64,000 nucleotides of DNA from Pseudofabraea citricarpa. Lineage: Eukaryota; Ascomycota; Leotiomycetes; Helotiales; Dermateaceae. Where the stretch lies: positions 744,001-808,000 of the forward strand of contig JAPWGK010000004.1 of the NCBI GenBank assembly GCA_029641185.1. The letters are read 5' to 3'. A model generated the notes under the pieces. The model had not been told where the DNA came from and ran no database searches. It saw only the letters and a list, made by a program, of their open reading frames with translations. Both the position numbers and the translations under genes were made by a program. The first letter of the stretch is position 1. Every line of letters begins with the position of its first letter. Of the stretch, positions 46,181-57,489 are shown piece by piece.

Positions 46181-47007
46181 TATGTCTGTCTTCTTTGCTC
46201 GTAGATCGGATTGCAATTTTGCAGAGCTGGTGTTCTACAATTGATCAGTAAAGTGACAAATACAATCGATGGTGTGGACAAACCGAGTGATTTTGCGCAA
46301 CAGGAAAGAACACATGAATTCTTTGTTGCTGAAGGGGTTTGTTACGATTGAATTGACTGGTATGGACGTGACGAGGTACGCGACTGCCGCTGGAAATAAG
46401 CGAGGGACATGCAGCATCTGCCGGTAAATATTACAAAATGCTGTCATCTTCCTCCCCTCCCAGGATGTTAGATTGAGTGCAAATAGAGCTGATAATCCAA
46501 CATCTACCGTAATCCCGCTATTTTTCGATCTTGTAATCAGGAATTGGACTCGATTGGTTCAGATTACTAAATGCTGCCTTGCCTCCTGTGGCATTTTGGT
46601 TTTCGGGCCCGAATTTCGAGTCCGAATTTCGGGCCCAGCGCACCGGGCACTCACAGAGCAAATACGGAAATCAGCTCAGAAAGAAGTCATATAATATGAC
46701 CAATACGGCGCATTGGTCACTACACCTCGGTACCGAGCTTCACATAAATCGGTCCCATCATAAAGCTGTGGGCAAGCTTTATGTCTGGCCAGTCCATGGC
46801 GGTTGGTCTCACCACTTGGTGCAAAGTCCCGCATGGCACCAGACGGCCATGCGTTTATTTCACGGGAGAAGGGTTTTCTTCATATATGACCTAGAATATG
46901 GTGATCTTTTGAATGAGTGAAATTTATCGTCGAGTGAGCCAACGCCAATTCAACCCAGATCCCATCATTTTCTTAACCCCCATTTCCAAATTCTTTTGTC
47001 TTAAGCA
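46181..47007. promoter_or_regulatory. Divergent promoter, MFS transporter / reductase
   Basis: 827 bp between the two start codons, with a strong palindromic element roughly in the middle. No coding potential is supported. Confidence 0.5.
46602..46636. promoter_or_regulatory. Palindromic GC-rich element in the divergent promoter
   Basis: TTCGGGCCCGAA (46602-46613) is a perfect 12-bp palindrome. It sits inside a larger near-perfect inverted repeat with 14-bp arms (46605-46618 and 46623-46636, one mismatch) and a 4-nt spacer. Each arm contains CCGAATTTCG. Could be a binding site for a dimeric Zn2Cys6 factor or a hairpin; the first is preferred because similar sequence occurs before the synthetase. 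Confidence 0.5.
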
Positions 47008-48160
47008 ATGGCTCCTCGCATCGCTTACGTAGGGTTGGGGAACATGGGCGCGGTAGAATCCTCCCCGGATGTTATATTCCCAAAATGAGCTGATATCAGT
47101 CCTTCTAGGGCATGTGTAAAAACCTCGTCGCAAAGGGAAATCTAGACACTCCCCTCCTTGTCTGGAACCGAACAGTATCAAAGACAGAAGCACTGGTAGC
47201 ACGTATTCCTAATTGCGAGATCGCGTCGTCCGCCAAAGATGCAGTCTCGAAAGCAGACATTATATTTTCATGTCTGGCAGACGACAAGGCAGTTTTGCAA
47301 GTCTTTGAAGAAGTCCTCAGTCTGGATTTGACCGGGAAGACACTCGTCAGCTGCTCGACAATCACCCCAAGCACAACTGAAGATTTAGCAAGCCGAGCGA
47401 AAGCCAAGGGCGCTGGGTTTGTCTCTATGCCCGGTATGTGGAATAGATGAATCACTGACAGAGACGAAATCTAACCTAACCTTTGCAGTTTTTGGAGAGC
47501 CTGGTCTTGCTGAGAAGGGCTTGCTGGTTTGCGTTCCTGTTGGAGAGCCAGAACATGTAAAGACCGTGTTGCCATATACCACCGGAGTGTAAGACTTTTT
47601 CTTTTGTGTCTTTTCTACTCTAACTCTTGACTAGAATTGGTCGCGCCGTGATTGATCTAAGTGGCGAGCCGCTTCATAAAGGAACCCTTCTAAAACTCAT
47701 TGGGAACATTTTCATAATTGCCATGATGGAGACTGTTGCAGAAGGTCATGTGATGGCCGAGAAGACTGGCTTGGGTCATGGCCCCCTTCAGCAAATGATC
47801 AAGGCCATCTTCCCATTACCATGCGGCATCTACTCCGACCGAATGGTTTCAGCAGGATACTACAAGGAGTCTGTAAGTAAACCCCATGAAATATTCAGCT
47901 TTGATCCATCAAGCCAACATTCCGCGTAGCCGATTGTAGAGATTGACATGGCGCGAAATTTGGGGGATGAGGTTCTGCAGTTGGCTAAAGATCATGGGGC
48001 GGTGATCAAAGCCTATGAGGTTGGTCAGGCACATCTGGAAATGGTTAGGTCATATGAAGGCAAGAACCGTGATGTCTCTGGTCTTTACGGAGCAGTCAGA
48101 ATAGAAAGCGGCCTCCCATATGAGAGTGAGAGCCCGGACACATCTGCAGGCTTCTTGTAA
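47008..48160 (+). CDS. 3-hydroxyisobutyrate dehydrogenase-like reductase
   Basis: Five exons: 47008-47052, 47109-47433, 47489-47588, 47635-47872 and 47930-48160, giving 312 aa. A Rossmann fold starts at residue 5 with YVGLGNMGAGM, the GxGxMG pattern of beta-hydroxyacid dehydrogenases. It is followed by LLVWNRT with an Arg preferring NADP(H), by FSCLADDKAV and by LVSCSTITP. The helical C-domain begins around LLKLIGNIF, where Lys is the usual catalytic residue. Related enzymes oxidise beta-hydroxy acids or act as imine reductases. It is divergent from the MFS transporter and so possibly part of the same locus. Converges with the homeodomain gene, only 48 bp apart at the 3' ends. Confidence 0.9.
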
Positions 48161-48208
48161 CTGGCCGGGTACTGTTTCTTTGGACCGATAGACGAGAGAA
48201 AGCAGATC

Positions 48209-50020
48209 TTATATGAGCATAAGACTCTGGCCTTCGGGAATTAAGTTGGGCGCAACTGGTGTGCTTTCGCCTCGGAGCACATGCAGAGGGACAAAGTCCC
48301 GAATAGATTGCTCAATCATATTACCAAAGCCCCAGTCACCCTTCCAATCTTTTAATAACATTCCAGCGTCGAAATGTGTTGCAATATGATCAATTCTGAC
48401 ATTCCAAGATTCTAAAACAGCTCCACAAAAACCACAACGTGAAGTTACGTTGTGAGTTCCAAGCCGCCAAGAGTCCCAAATCGATTTATCAGGATCTATG
48501 ACGCCGTGGAACTTTCGGATGTGTTGCCGGAAGTGATCTTTTCGAAGGAAAGTTCTTTCCACTAAAGAGCGACTAATACAAGCTTCGAGATCATGACTCT
48601 TCATATGTTCATTGTCTGGGTTTAGCTGGCGACAAAAAGCACATTTAATTTGACTCAAACCGTTATCGAAAACAGTGCCTGACTTGTCTGGTGCACAAAC
48701 CCAAGTCTCCAGAGGTAAATGAATAGATCTCTCATGGCGTTGCCAATCGTACTTTTTCTTGAAAGGCTTCCCACAAAATAAACACATGTAAGGCCCGTTG
48801 TTACTACTGCTCCAGTTTTGGCTTTGTGTCTTTATGCGTGTTTTGTGGCGCCGACGTCGTTGCTTAGAAATGTGGGATGCATTACTCCATGCCGAGCTCG
48901 CTGAACTATTGGAATGACTAGATTCACCAGACTCGATACTACTAATAGACAGTGCGTGTCTTTGCGTTTGATAGCCCTGGTATAAGAAGTTTTCTGTACT
49001 TGTGGCGTCTTTGGCTATTGGTCCTTTAAGGTAAAGAGTATCATTCACAATACCCACTGGAAGGGAATCGTTTTCCGGTGGAGAGTTGCGCCAACGCTGC
49101 ATTGGACTCATGCCAGATAAATCTGGTGCCTTGAAATTACGGGTATCGATAATGTCTTTCTTTTGATGATGCCGTCTGGTATTCGAAAACCAATCATTAA
49201 TCTGGGTCTTGGAAAGTCCGGTGTCAGCTGCCAGTTGCGCTTTTTCTTCTTCAGATGGATAAGGATCTTCTCGATGGGCCGAGTACCACGCTCTTAGAAT
49301 ATTTCTACTGGTTCGCTGGAAGCGATAACCTCTGCGACCACTGCTCATTTCGCTTCGAGATTTCTGGTTCGATATATTGTAACGAGAAGGTGAAGTCTTT
49401 TCTGCAATACCGGTAGAATTTTCTAGAATTTGTCCGTCAGAGATAAATGGCCCGGTAAAAGATCTGTTAGAATCCTCCTCTGTAACCCCGTGTAGATGTC
49501 CTGAAGTAATAGATGGTATCTCAAATTCCGCCGGTTGCCGTTTCACTCCAGGAGCAAAGCTACACTCTCGGAATAACGCAACACAGCTGGCACAAGAGGC
49601 TGAAGGGTTCGGATTTGCTTCGCCTGTACGGAGAATGATGCACTGAAGTTTGAGATCCCGACACAAAACGCATGGAGCTTTAGGTCGATGCATTCCATCA
49701 ATCCATTGCGAGAAGTTGCTAAAGTTTTGCCCCTGGGATTCCTCGTCTAGTACAAGCTGGGAAGGATATTCTGGGCTTTGCTCTAGCTCGTCTGTCAATG
49801 AAAGGCCAGTGTTACCCCCCTCTGGTTCCATGGAGAACATGTCATCTGACAGCCATTCTTCAAGCTCAAAATTGGTTGTTGACCAAAGTACAGATGATGG
49901 CGCAGCATATCCGTGGCTGTGTGATGGATGAGGAGTGCTTGTCCGAACTGGGATATTGTCTTGACTAGTCGCATGAGAAAACTTCTGTGAGCCCATCCAA
50001 GGGTCGTGCCATTGGGACAT
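48209..50020 (-). CDS. Homeodomain + C2H2 zinc-finger transcription factor
   Basis: Single-exon 603-aa protein. Residues 117-153 hold two CX2CX6C clusters separated by 15 residues (CVLC, then CASC), reminiscent of a Zn2Cys6 cluster with an enlarged loop. A homeodomain of the TALE/KN type occupies about 229-288, with recognition helix KTQINDWFSNTRR. Further on is a C2H2 finger at 413-434 (CLFCGKPF with His429/His434) and cysteine/histidine pairs at 460-505 and 529-549 (CGFCGAVL). Nuclear DNA-binding role is inferred. Divergent from the lyase/peptidase fusion gene; its targets are unknown. Confidence 0.9.
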   Translation of the reverse strand: MSQWHDPWMGSQKFSHATSQDNIPVRTSTPHPSHSHGYAAPSSVLWSTTNFELEEWLSDDMFSMEPEGGNTGLSLTDELEQSPEYPSQLVLDEESQGQNFSNFSQWIDGMHRPKAPCVLCRDLKLQCIILRTGEANPNPSASCASCVALFRECSFAPGVKRQPAEFEIPSITSGHLHGVTEEDSNRSFTGPFISDGQILENSTGIAEKTSPSRYNISNQKSRSEMSSGRRGYRFQRTSRNILRAWYSAHREDPYPSEEEKAQLAADTGLSKTQINDWFSNTRRHHQKKDIIDTRNFKAPDLSGMSPMQRWRNSPPENDSLPVGIVNDTLYLKGPIAKDATSTENFLYQGYQTQRHALSISSIESGESSHSNSSASSAWSNASHISKQRRRRHKTRIKTQSQNWSSSNNGPYMCLFCGKPFKKKYDWQRHERSIHLPLETWVCAPDKSGTVFDNGLSQIKCAFCRQLNPDNEHMKSHDLEACISRSLVERTFLRKDHFRQHIRKFHGVIDPDKSIWDSWRLGTHNVTSRCGFCGAVLESWNVRIDHIATHFDAGMLLKDWKGDWGFGNMIEQSIRDFVPLHVLRGESTPVAPNLIPEGQSLMLI

Positions 50021-50536
50021 TTGGTCGAATACTACATACCATTACAGTCAGTCGGGTCAACAATAGAGAGTTCCACTAGCTACAGGCTATAAGAGTTTAA
50101 CCACGAAAACATATTACTAATGATGATGTGTAGTTGAAGTTGCGTGACGTCTCAGTTCGGCACCATTATTTGGTAGCACGTGATAGCACTAGCCTTTTGA
50201 ACCACGTGTTTTCTCACAAAGGGCGTGGCTAAATGTCGTGATAGCCAGGTTCTTCATTCGGTGTGTTCTGGCTTAGAAATGCAGAATTGACCCCAGCTGT
50301 GGAACACAACAAAATTGGGAAAATTCTGCTCAAGCACGTCGAAGCTAGAACGCCCTATGGAATACAGCACCGCCTCGGTTGTGAGCCGACGCCTTCTCGG
50401 TACAATTGACGGATGATAAACTCCCTCCTACCAACTCTACGTAATCAAGTAGTGGAATTTGAATACAAAAAGGACACATTCGCGCAGCTAACTAGTTAGA
50501 TTAACGTTCCTATATTTCAGCGAAAAGTGTTCCAGC
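50021..50536. promoter_or_regulatory. Divergent promoter with two CACGTG boxes
   Basis: 516 bp between the homeodomain factor and the lyase/peptidase fusion. CACGTG occurs at 50177-50182 and 50203-50208, start to start 26 bp apart. Such pairs are typical bHLH targets; use is not proven. Confidence 0.5.
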
Positions 50537-52874
50537 ATGAATTCCTCACAGCATCCAAGTTTTTCAAGGCGTAGCTTGTATTTCAATCCATCGGCAACCT
50601 CTTGGACCTCAGAACCCTTTCCTACGTCGTCACATCAAACTATCTTGAAGTTTCATAAAACACTCCCAGGATATAAACCCACAAACCTGACTTCTTTGGA
50701 ATCTGTTGCAAAAGAAATTGGTGTCAAGGCTGTTTATGTGAAAGACGAGTCTGATAGATGTACCCTGCCGGCTTTTAAGGTTCTGGGTGCATCATGGGCA
50801 GCATTTCAAGCAATTGCAGAAGCCACTTCATTACCGTTAGACGTCAATCTAGAACGTTTGTCTGAGGCTGCGCAAGCCAAAGAACTAACTTTACTGGCTG
50901 CAACCGAGGGAAATCATGGGCGTGCCGTGGCACGACTTGCCAAGATTCTGAACATTCCGTCACAAATATTTGTTCCCAGTCATTTGGACCATTCGACGGT
51001 AGAAAAAATTCGGAATGAGGGTGCAGACATTGTTGTTGCAGATGGAGACTATGATCAGACTCTTCTGGTTGCTATTGAAGCAGCAGCAGCCGATTCCAAC
51101 AAACTTCACATCCAAGATACAACATTTCCTGGTTACGATAAAATAACTCAGGTAAGTTGATTATGCAGTTTTTGAAAAAAAAAAAAAGACTCTAATCATC
51201 ATATAGTGGGTTGTGGATGGTTATTCTACTTTATTGTTTGAGATCGATGAGCAATTGCCAGATACCAACCACCCGGATCTAATTGTTGCTCCAGCAGGCT
51301 GCGGATCATTTGCACAAGCTGTAGTGAGACACAGTAAACAACCAAGCCATGGGACTCGAGTTCTCACAGTAGAAACAGATGGAGCACCATGTCTCTGGAA
51401 AAGTCTCCAAGCTGGCCAGATTCAGCCAACCGGAACCAATCCAACCATCATGTTTGGCATGAACTGTGGAGAAGTATCGACGATTGCTTGGCCTATCCTT
51501 AAGGAAGGAGTTGATGCAAGTGTAACAATTTCAGACATGGAATCACATACAGCTGTCGAAAAACTTCATAAGCTGGGCGTAAATGCCGGTCCTTGCGGCG
51601 GAGCAACTCTTGCAGCACTTCAACGACTTAATGCAGAGGACAAATCGAAACTCAACCTCACCAAAGACTCTGTGGTTGTAGTGCTCTGCACTGAAGGTCG
51701 TAGAGATTATGATCTCCCTATTGACGTATCGTCAGATGATCCCGTTGTGCTAACCCAAAATCTTGTTCGTATTGATTCGTCCAACCCCAGTCTGTCTCGT
51801 GCTGGTGGGGCTGGAGAGGCCGCAATCGCAAATTATATCACTTCCTGGCTCCATCACCGAGATATCGAGACTTTCAGGCTCGAGAAACATCCAGGCCGCC
51901 CATCCATCATAGGAATTGTCAGAGGGAGTGGTGGTGGCAAATCGTTGATGATAAATGGCCACATCGATACCGTGACAACAGCTAGTTATGACGGGGATCC
52001 CTTGAGCGGGTATGTTCACGACGGGCGTGTATATGGCCGTGGCTCTGGAGACATGAAATCTGGAATTGCAGCTGGACTCATCGCTCTATCCCGAGCCAAG
52101 AAAGCCAATTTACGCGGCGATGTTTTTATCGCTGCTGTTGCGGATGAAGAAAACACGAGTATAGGGACCGAGGAGATATTAGAAGCCGGTTGGATTGCAG
52201 ACGGGGCAGTGGTATGCGAACCGAGCTTAATGATAGCCAATCTGGCTCACAAAGGATTCATTTGGATCGAAGTCGACATTCTTGGCAGGGCTGCTCATGG
52301 GTCCAAGTTCGAGCTTGGTATTGATGCTATCAGCAAAGCAGGGTATTTTCTTGTTGAACTTAACAAATATGCTCGCGAGCTTCTTGACCGGCCTCCTCAT
52401 CCTGCTTGCGGCAATGGATCAGTTCATGCTTCGCTGATTCAGGGAGGCGAGGAACCTTCAAGTTATCCGGGAAAGTGCACTATCACAATCGAGCGTCGTA
52501 CGGTTCCTGGAGAGACTGCCAAAGTTATTGAGGCTGAATTCCAAACCATCCTTGAAGCTCTTGCAAAAAGTGTCCCCGATTTCAAATACGAGCAGCGAAT
52601 AACAATGACGCGATCTCCTTTTGAAGTAGATTCAGAGAGTCCTTTCATCAAATCTGCACTCGCGAGTATTGAAGCGTCACTTCAAAGGCCCTTGGTCATA
52701 CAACCAGAAAAAGCTTGGACTGATTGTGCTCTGCTTAGTGATAAAGGGATTCCAGCTTTTTTGTTTGGCTGTGAAGGTGGTGGTATACATGGTGCTGAAG
52801 AATGGGTTACCACTAAATCCATCCACGAGGTTACCGATGCAGTAACCCGCATTGCTGCAGACTTCTGTAAATAG
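50537..52874 (+). CDS. Fusion: diaminopropionate ammonia-lyase-like + M20 peptidase
   Basis: Two exons, 50537-51151 and 51207-52874 (55-bp intron), giving 760 aa. Residues 1 to about 385 are a fold-type II PLP enzyme. The Schiff-base lysine is in LPAFKVLGASWA (Lys81), the phosphate/substrate loop is TEGNHGRAVA, and a later glycine loop reads GPCGGATLAA, all as in diaminopropionate ammonia-lyase and threonine-synthase relatives. From about 395 the chain continues into an M20 zinc peptidase of the acetylornithine deacetylase/ArgE kind. Its metal motifs are INGHIDTV, GRGSGDMKSG, DEENTSIGTEE and CEPS. The junction lies inside exon 2, so it is not a splice artefact. It may couple amide hydrolysis to beta-elimination of the freed amino acid; that coupling is an inference. 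Confidence 0.88.
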
Positions 52875-53079
52875 ATTGTCATTACCTCTTAGAAATTTGA
52901 TGACCCCCTCGATTAAACACTTGGGCTTTTCTTTTCTTTTAATTAATACTCACATTCATTTTCTAGGTACAATTGTTTAGTGAGTTCCAAGTTTTCTTCG
53001 GTGATTTTCGACTATTTACATGACTTTATCCAATATCCATGACTCGCAATTGCAATATTTCCATGGTAGTAAAAAATAC

Positions 53080-54902
53080 TCACATGTCCACAACAATCTT
53101 TCCAATTCCTCTGGATACACAGCTAAGCATCGAACACTCTTTTTCTTTGTTGGTTAGACCGGTTCCTCTATGCTCGACCTTTCCTTTCTTAATGTTAACC
53201 CGGCACGTCCCACAGTTACCAACTTCACAAGTACTTGGCACATCAAATCCAGCATCTCTAAGGACATCTAGAAGAGTTTGCTCAGAAGCCACTTCCAGGG
53301 TTTTCTTCGACTCTGCTAGCTCGACAGAAAATGGGTCGCCAGACGTTGCGATACTGAAGGCTTCGGAGTGGATGTTGGACACTGGGAAGTCAAGTTCACG
53401 TGCCACTTCTTTGATGCCATCGAGGAGTCGTTCAGGCCCACAGACATAGATGTGTGTTTCGCTGCGTGCGTTTCCGATTATCTTTCCCAGGTCTAGCCGT
53501 TGACCTTTCGATCCATCGAGAATACTTATGTTATCACTGAAATTCTCGAGCTGCTCTTTGAATGCTATCTCCGATGTAGACTTGACAGCATAGTGAACGT
53601 GGTACTTCAAGTCCTCTTTTTTTAGTTTGTCGGCGGATGACATGAAAGCTGTGATGCCGATACCACCAGCAATGAGGATGTGTTCATCTGCACCTTCAAT
53701 GAGGGGAAAGTCTGATTTGATTTCGCCGAATGTAAGCAAATCATCAACTTGCACATTATCATGGAGATATTGAGAGCCTCCACGGGAAGTCTCCGGATCA
53801 AAAGAAACCCCAAGAGTGAAACAGTTACTATCTCCTTGCACAACAGAATATGCTCGGACGAGCTTCTGCTCAACGCCAAGTTTAACACGGATGTGTGATC
53901 CAGGTTCGGCTTTGACAGGGTTGTCTTCTTTGTTGACAGCTTCGAATGTGAATGAAGTAATTCTTGGCGTCTCCGCATGGCGACCAGTAAGTCGGTATTT
54001 AAACCACTGGAGAGCATCACCCTCACCACCTTGTAATCTTGAATTGTCATTCTTGAATTTCTTCTTCAGCCTGTTCTCGAAGATCGTGCGTGCTTCCAGT
54101 GAGAGTTCGGGCATCTGAGAAAGTTCGGCCATGACTGCTTCATCTCTGCGGTACGGTTCTTCGTTCAGATATCGCTGCAGCTTTGCAATTGTCCACTCGG
54201 GGTATTTTCTCTCAATCAAAGTTAGCTCGTCACCAGGCTGAGCATATCCTTCTTTCAGAACTCGATAATACCAACCAGTACGGCCTGTAGTTTGCGTTAG
54301 CAAACTCATGTTCTTAATCTCAAATCGATGATTTAGCTTGAAACTAGTCCAAATGTTAGCATTATTTCTTACAAGTCTAGAGTGGGAATAATTATGATTC
54401 AGAAGTGGTTAAAATATCTCAGTAGGGCGAGTAACGTCTCAAAGCTCCTATCCATACCATCCTGGGAAATTTTACAAACAGATTTTTTCACTTACCATGG
54501 CTGTCTCGAGTGGCTGACTTGGATTACGACTTCTTTTCCAAAACGTAGAATATCTCCGATGCACAAAAGCGTCTCGTCCGCGACCTCGCTTACGAGATTT
54601 TCCCCAAATGCACCAACAGTGAATAGGTGCGCCTGCTGAGGATACTCGGCTTTCCAGAGGTCGTAGTATTTTGATGAGTAGTGCATCAACGCATTGTCGG
54701 GGCTGGTGTGGGGTATGAACGCGCGCTCGTCGCCTTCACAACCAAAATGGCCGATTTTGACGGGTTCAAGACGCGGTGATTTGAAGATAGCCGAGGGCAC
54801 CGCGATCTCAAAACAGGGCTTGATTTTGCCAGTGCGAATTTGTTGGACAACATCGCGGCTGAATGGTTGAGCTGGAACATTAGTTGGATCTTGACTAGCC
54901 AT
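53080..54902 (-). CDS. MOSC domain + flavin reductase + 2Fe-2S fusion
   Basis: Two exons, 54902-54496 and 54343-53080, separated by a 152-bp intron, giving 556 aa. The N-terminal ~150 residues are a MOSC domain (FGCEGDERAFIPHTSPDNALMH, GAFGENL). The splice joins HSRQPCFKLNHRF, the conserved MOSC cysteine region, which confirms the model. The three-helix MOSC-associated segment follows (GWYYRVLKEG). A ferredoxin-reductase-type module is seen in RAYSVVQG for flavin and LIAGGIGITAF for NAD(P)H. The C-terminal plant-type ferredoxin has CEVGNCGTC plus a later Cys (LSC). Family knowledge points to N-hydroxylated-compound or molybdopterin-linked reduction with internal electron transfer from NAD(P)H. 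Confidence 0.9.
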
Positions 54903-57489
54903 TGTGAATGAGGTAGGGCAAGGTATCATACCCGGGGACAAATATTTGACTGAAGTTGAAGATGTAAGCTTTCGGCCACAAAACTCGGATTTGTTCCCTG
55001 CTAATCAGATGACGGGTATTTACGTGCCCTTTGTGTGAAGGAGGGCGCGGGGAACAGATTTATAGTAAAGTCGGCTCTAGGCACCGGCATCCACTGTGGG
55101 CCTCTCCCCACCCCCACTTTTGAAAACAAAGTCCATTGTTCTGGCATGTAAGCTTTTGTGGATTTACCAGCAAGCTCGTTTGTTTTTCAAGGCGAGGCGG
55201 CAGTGCCTGCGGCACAATAGTTCTAAGTTGGAAAATTTTAGGTCAAAGAAGTTAAAACTACCCAACTCGGTACACGGGTAGTTGAATGAAAGCGATGAAT
55301 GCTAGTATCAAGTTTCTTTGTAATATATCTAAAATTATAACGCAAGTCTACCACAAAATCAAAGCGATAATACAGAACCTAAGAGCTGTCTGAAACAGAA
55401 TTATATTATAGAATGTAGTAATGTGGTGAAGATTTTGCTCGCTTGTATTTGGAACGCAGAGACTGACGGCATGGAATATGAATTGCACGAAAATTGCATC
55501 ATTGTTCAGGTTTAATTATATAGCTACAAGTGATTCAATATAGTTAAGTATTATAACGAAATTGTGTAAGGAAACAAACACAAACTTGTTGCGAGTTTGT
55601 AATAGCTGGTTGCAAGGCTGCTCGCTTGTCAAACTATCTCGCAAGACCTTTGTCCGAATTCCTCACTTTGATCTACTTCAGATGGCAAACATAATGCGTG
55701 TAACCTGTTACGATAGTCTATACAATATATCTCTTTGCGGGCCATAGAAACCCGAGATTCTTAGCTAGAAGTGATCCTGCAGATGTGTTAGATATCATAT
55801 AAGCTGTATATCTCACGCAAATTTATACGTTAATATTAGAGAAAATTAATTCGTTTATTATAATGTAGGATGAACGTTTCGCTCAAGGCAACGAGTTCAT
55901 CTGAATTGGCATGGATACATTCTTTATAGAAACAGTTCGACATCAAAGTGTGATAAATAAGATCATGAAACAGGCTGATCAGCCAGTTTTCCATGATATA
56001 TTCAGAGGAAGGAAGACATAAGGCTTTTGAGTTGAAGGCTTGTTGGAGTTTGAATTTGGATTTCCAAAAATTACACTTGTCAATTTTCTACAATATGATC
56101 AGGTGCTGATCAGCTAATATTACGTCATTTCAAAATGCACAGAGTTTGATATTTGCTTACATGATCTCAGGAGCATCGATTTGTGAAATATTTTGTTCAT
56201 CGAGATCTGAGTCACTCAAGTGCTAAAGGAGTTAGAACTGATTCCGACTTCAAGGGAGGTTGGCCTTGTCACCTGATCTAAAGAAGAACCGGGTGGCAAA
56301 GATTTTCCGCAACCGGAACACCTCAAATCTCAACATCAACCAACCCCATGGATTCGCCATACTTGATCAGAGATGATACATCAGCTGTCGTTCCTGAGCT
56401 GATATATTCCTTGGCTGAGCTAGGACAGTTGTTGTGTTGAGGCTGCTTTCAGTCGTAGCAGATTTCATCTGAGGATGTCTTTTCGGATGCAGACCTGGAA
56501 CGCGGTCACAATTTCTTTCCGTGGGGAGAACCCCATCCCCGGGTTACTGCATCTGGGGTCAATCCACATAATTGCAGCATTGTCATCCAGTCGATGATAT
56601 CCAGTCTGCTAATCCTGTCCTTGATGGGATTTTGACCCAGCGCATGCACAGGGTACACATCCGGATTTCCCGTATATCACATGATCTCAGTGGCATCATA
56701 ATGCTCCTTTGATCTTGTCTTTCATCACCCGTTCTTGGCTACATGAGACTCGAGTACTTTCGTAGATCAACTGCTCTTGCTGATCCGGAGGAGGTATGTG
56801 GTTCCACTGTGGGAAATCGGCGGAGTCCTGAGGAGGCTATGTAAAAGAAAAAAATACAACAGTCTATCTAGGTAAAGTACTTAGAATCGGTACACATCTA
56901 TAGCTGATAGCCGAGGATCACTCATCGCCATCGCCTTCGACAAAGTTCGATGATATCGGGCCTATTCCTTACTGCATCTGACTTGAAGAAAGTATCTTCT
57001 AATCAGGTGAAGATACGTACTGGTTCCTGGGTGTTCAATTGGGTTTTTGGTCATGTTACTTTCGTGTTCCTCACCCCATGCCTGTCATCCCCAGGCCCGA
57101 GGCTCCCGCAATTGGTGTGCTCCAAAGACCTGGAGAAGCTTGGAGGGATGTCTCGCCGAATCGACCATTCGGATGAATTCTTTGTTTCCGTCTTGATGGA
57201 AGAAGGATTCTAGCGAGCATTAAGCTGGTGATTCGGTCCGTCTTCTACCACCTCTTTGTTCTTTCGTGTGATGTCACTGGTCACCAGGCTTGTATCTTGC
57301 CTTCGAGCTGTACTCAAGTGGATATAAAATTGTTGAGTTGTGACAAACGTCCCGTAACATGTCCCAAATCTCACAACCGATGCATCCGGTAGCACAATTG
57401 GATGATTATTTCAGTCTGCATATAAAGCCACAGCATCTCTCTTAATATTTAGCTCACACAAAACAAAAACATCAAACAGCTTATTCAAT
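54903..57489. other. 2.6-kb intergenic region
   Basis: Promoters of the MOSC fusion gene and of the sugar transporter at the two ends. Between them is AT-rich DNA (55250-55900) and ordinary-looking sequence. Open frames (55562-55747, 56950-57213) lack protein-like features. No supported gene or RNA. Confidence 0.5.
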
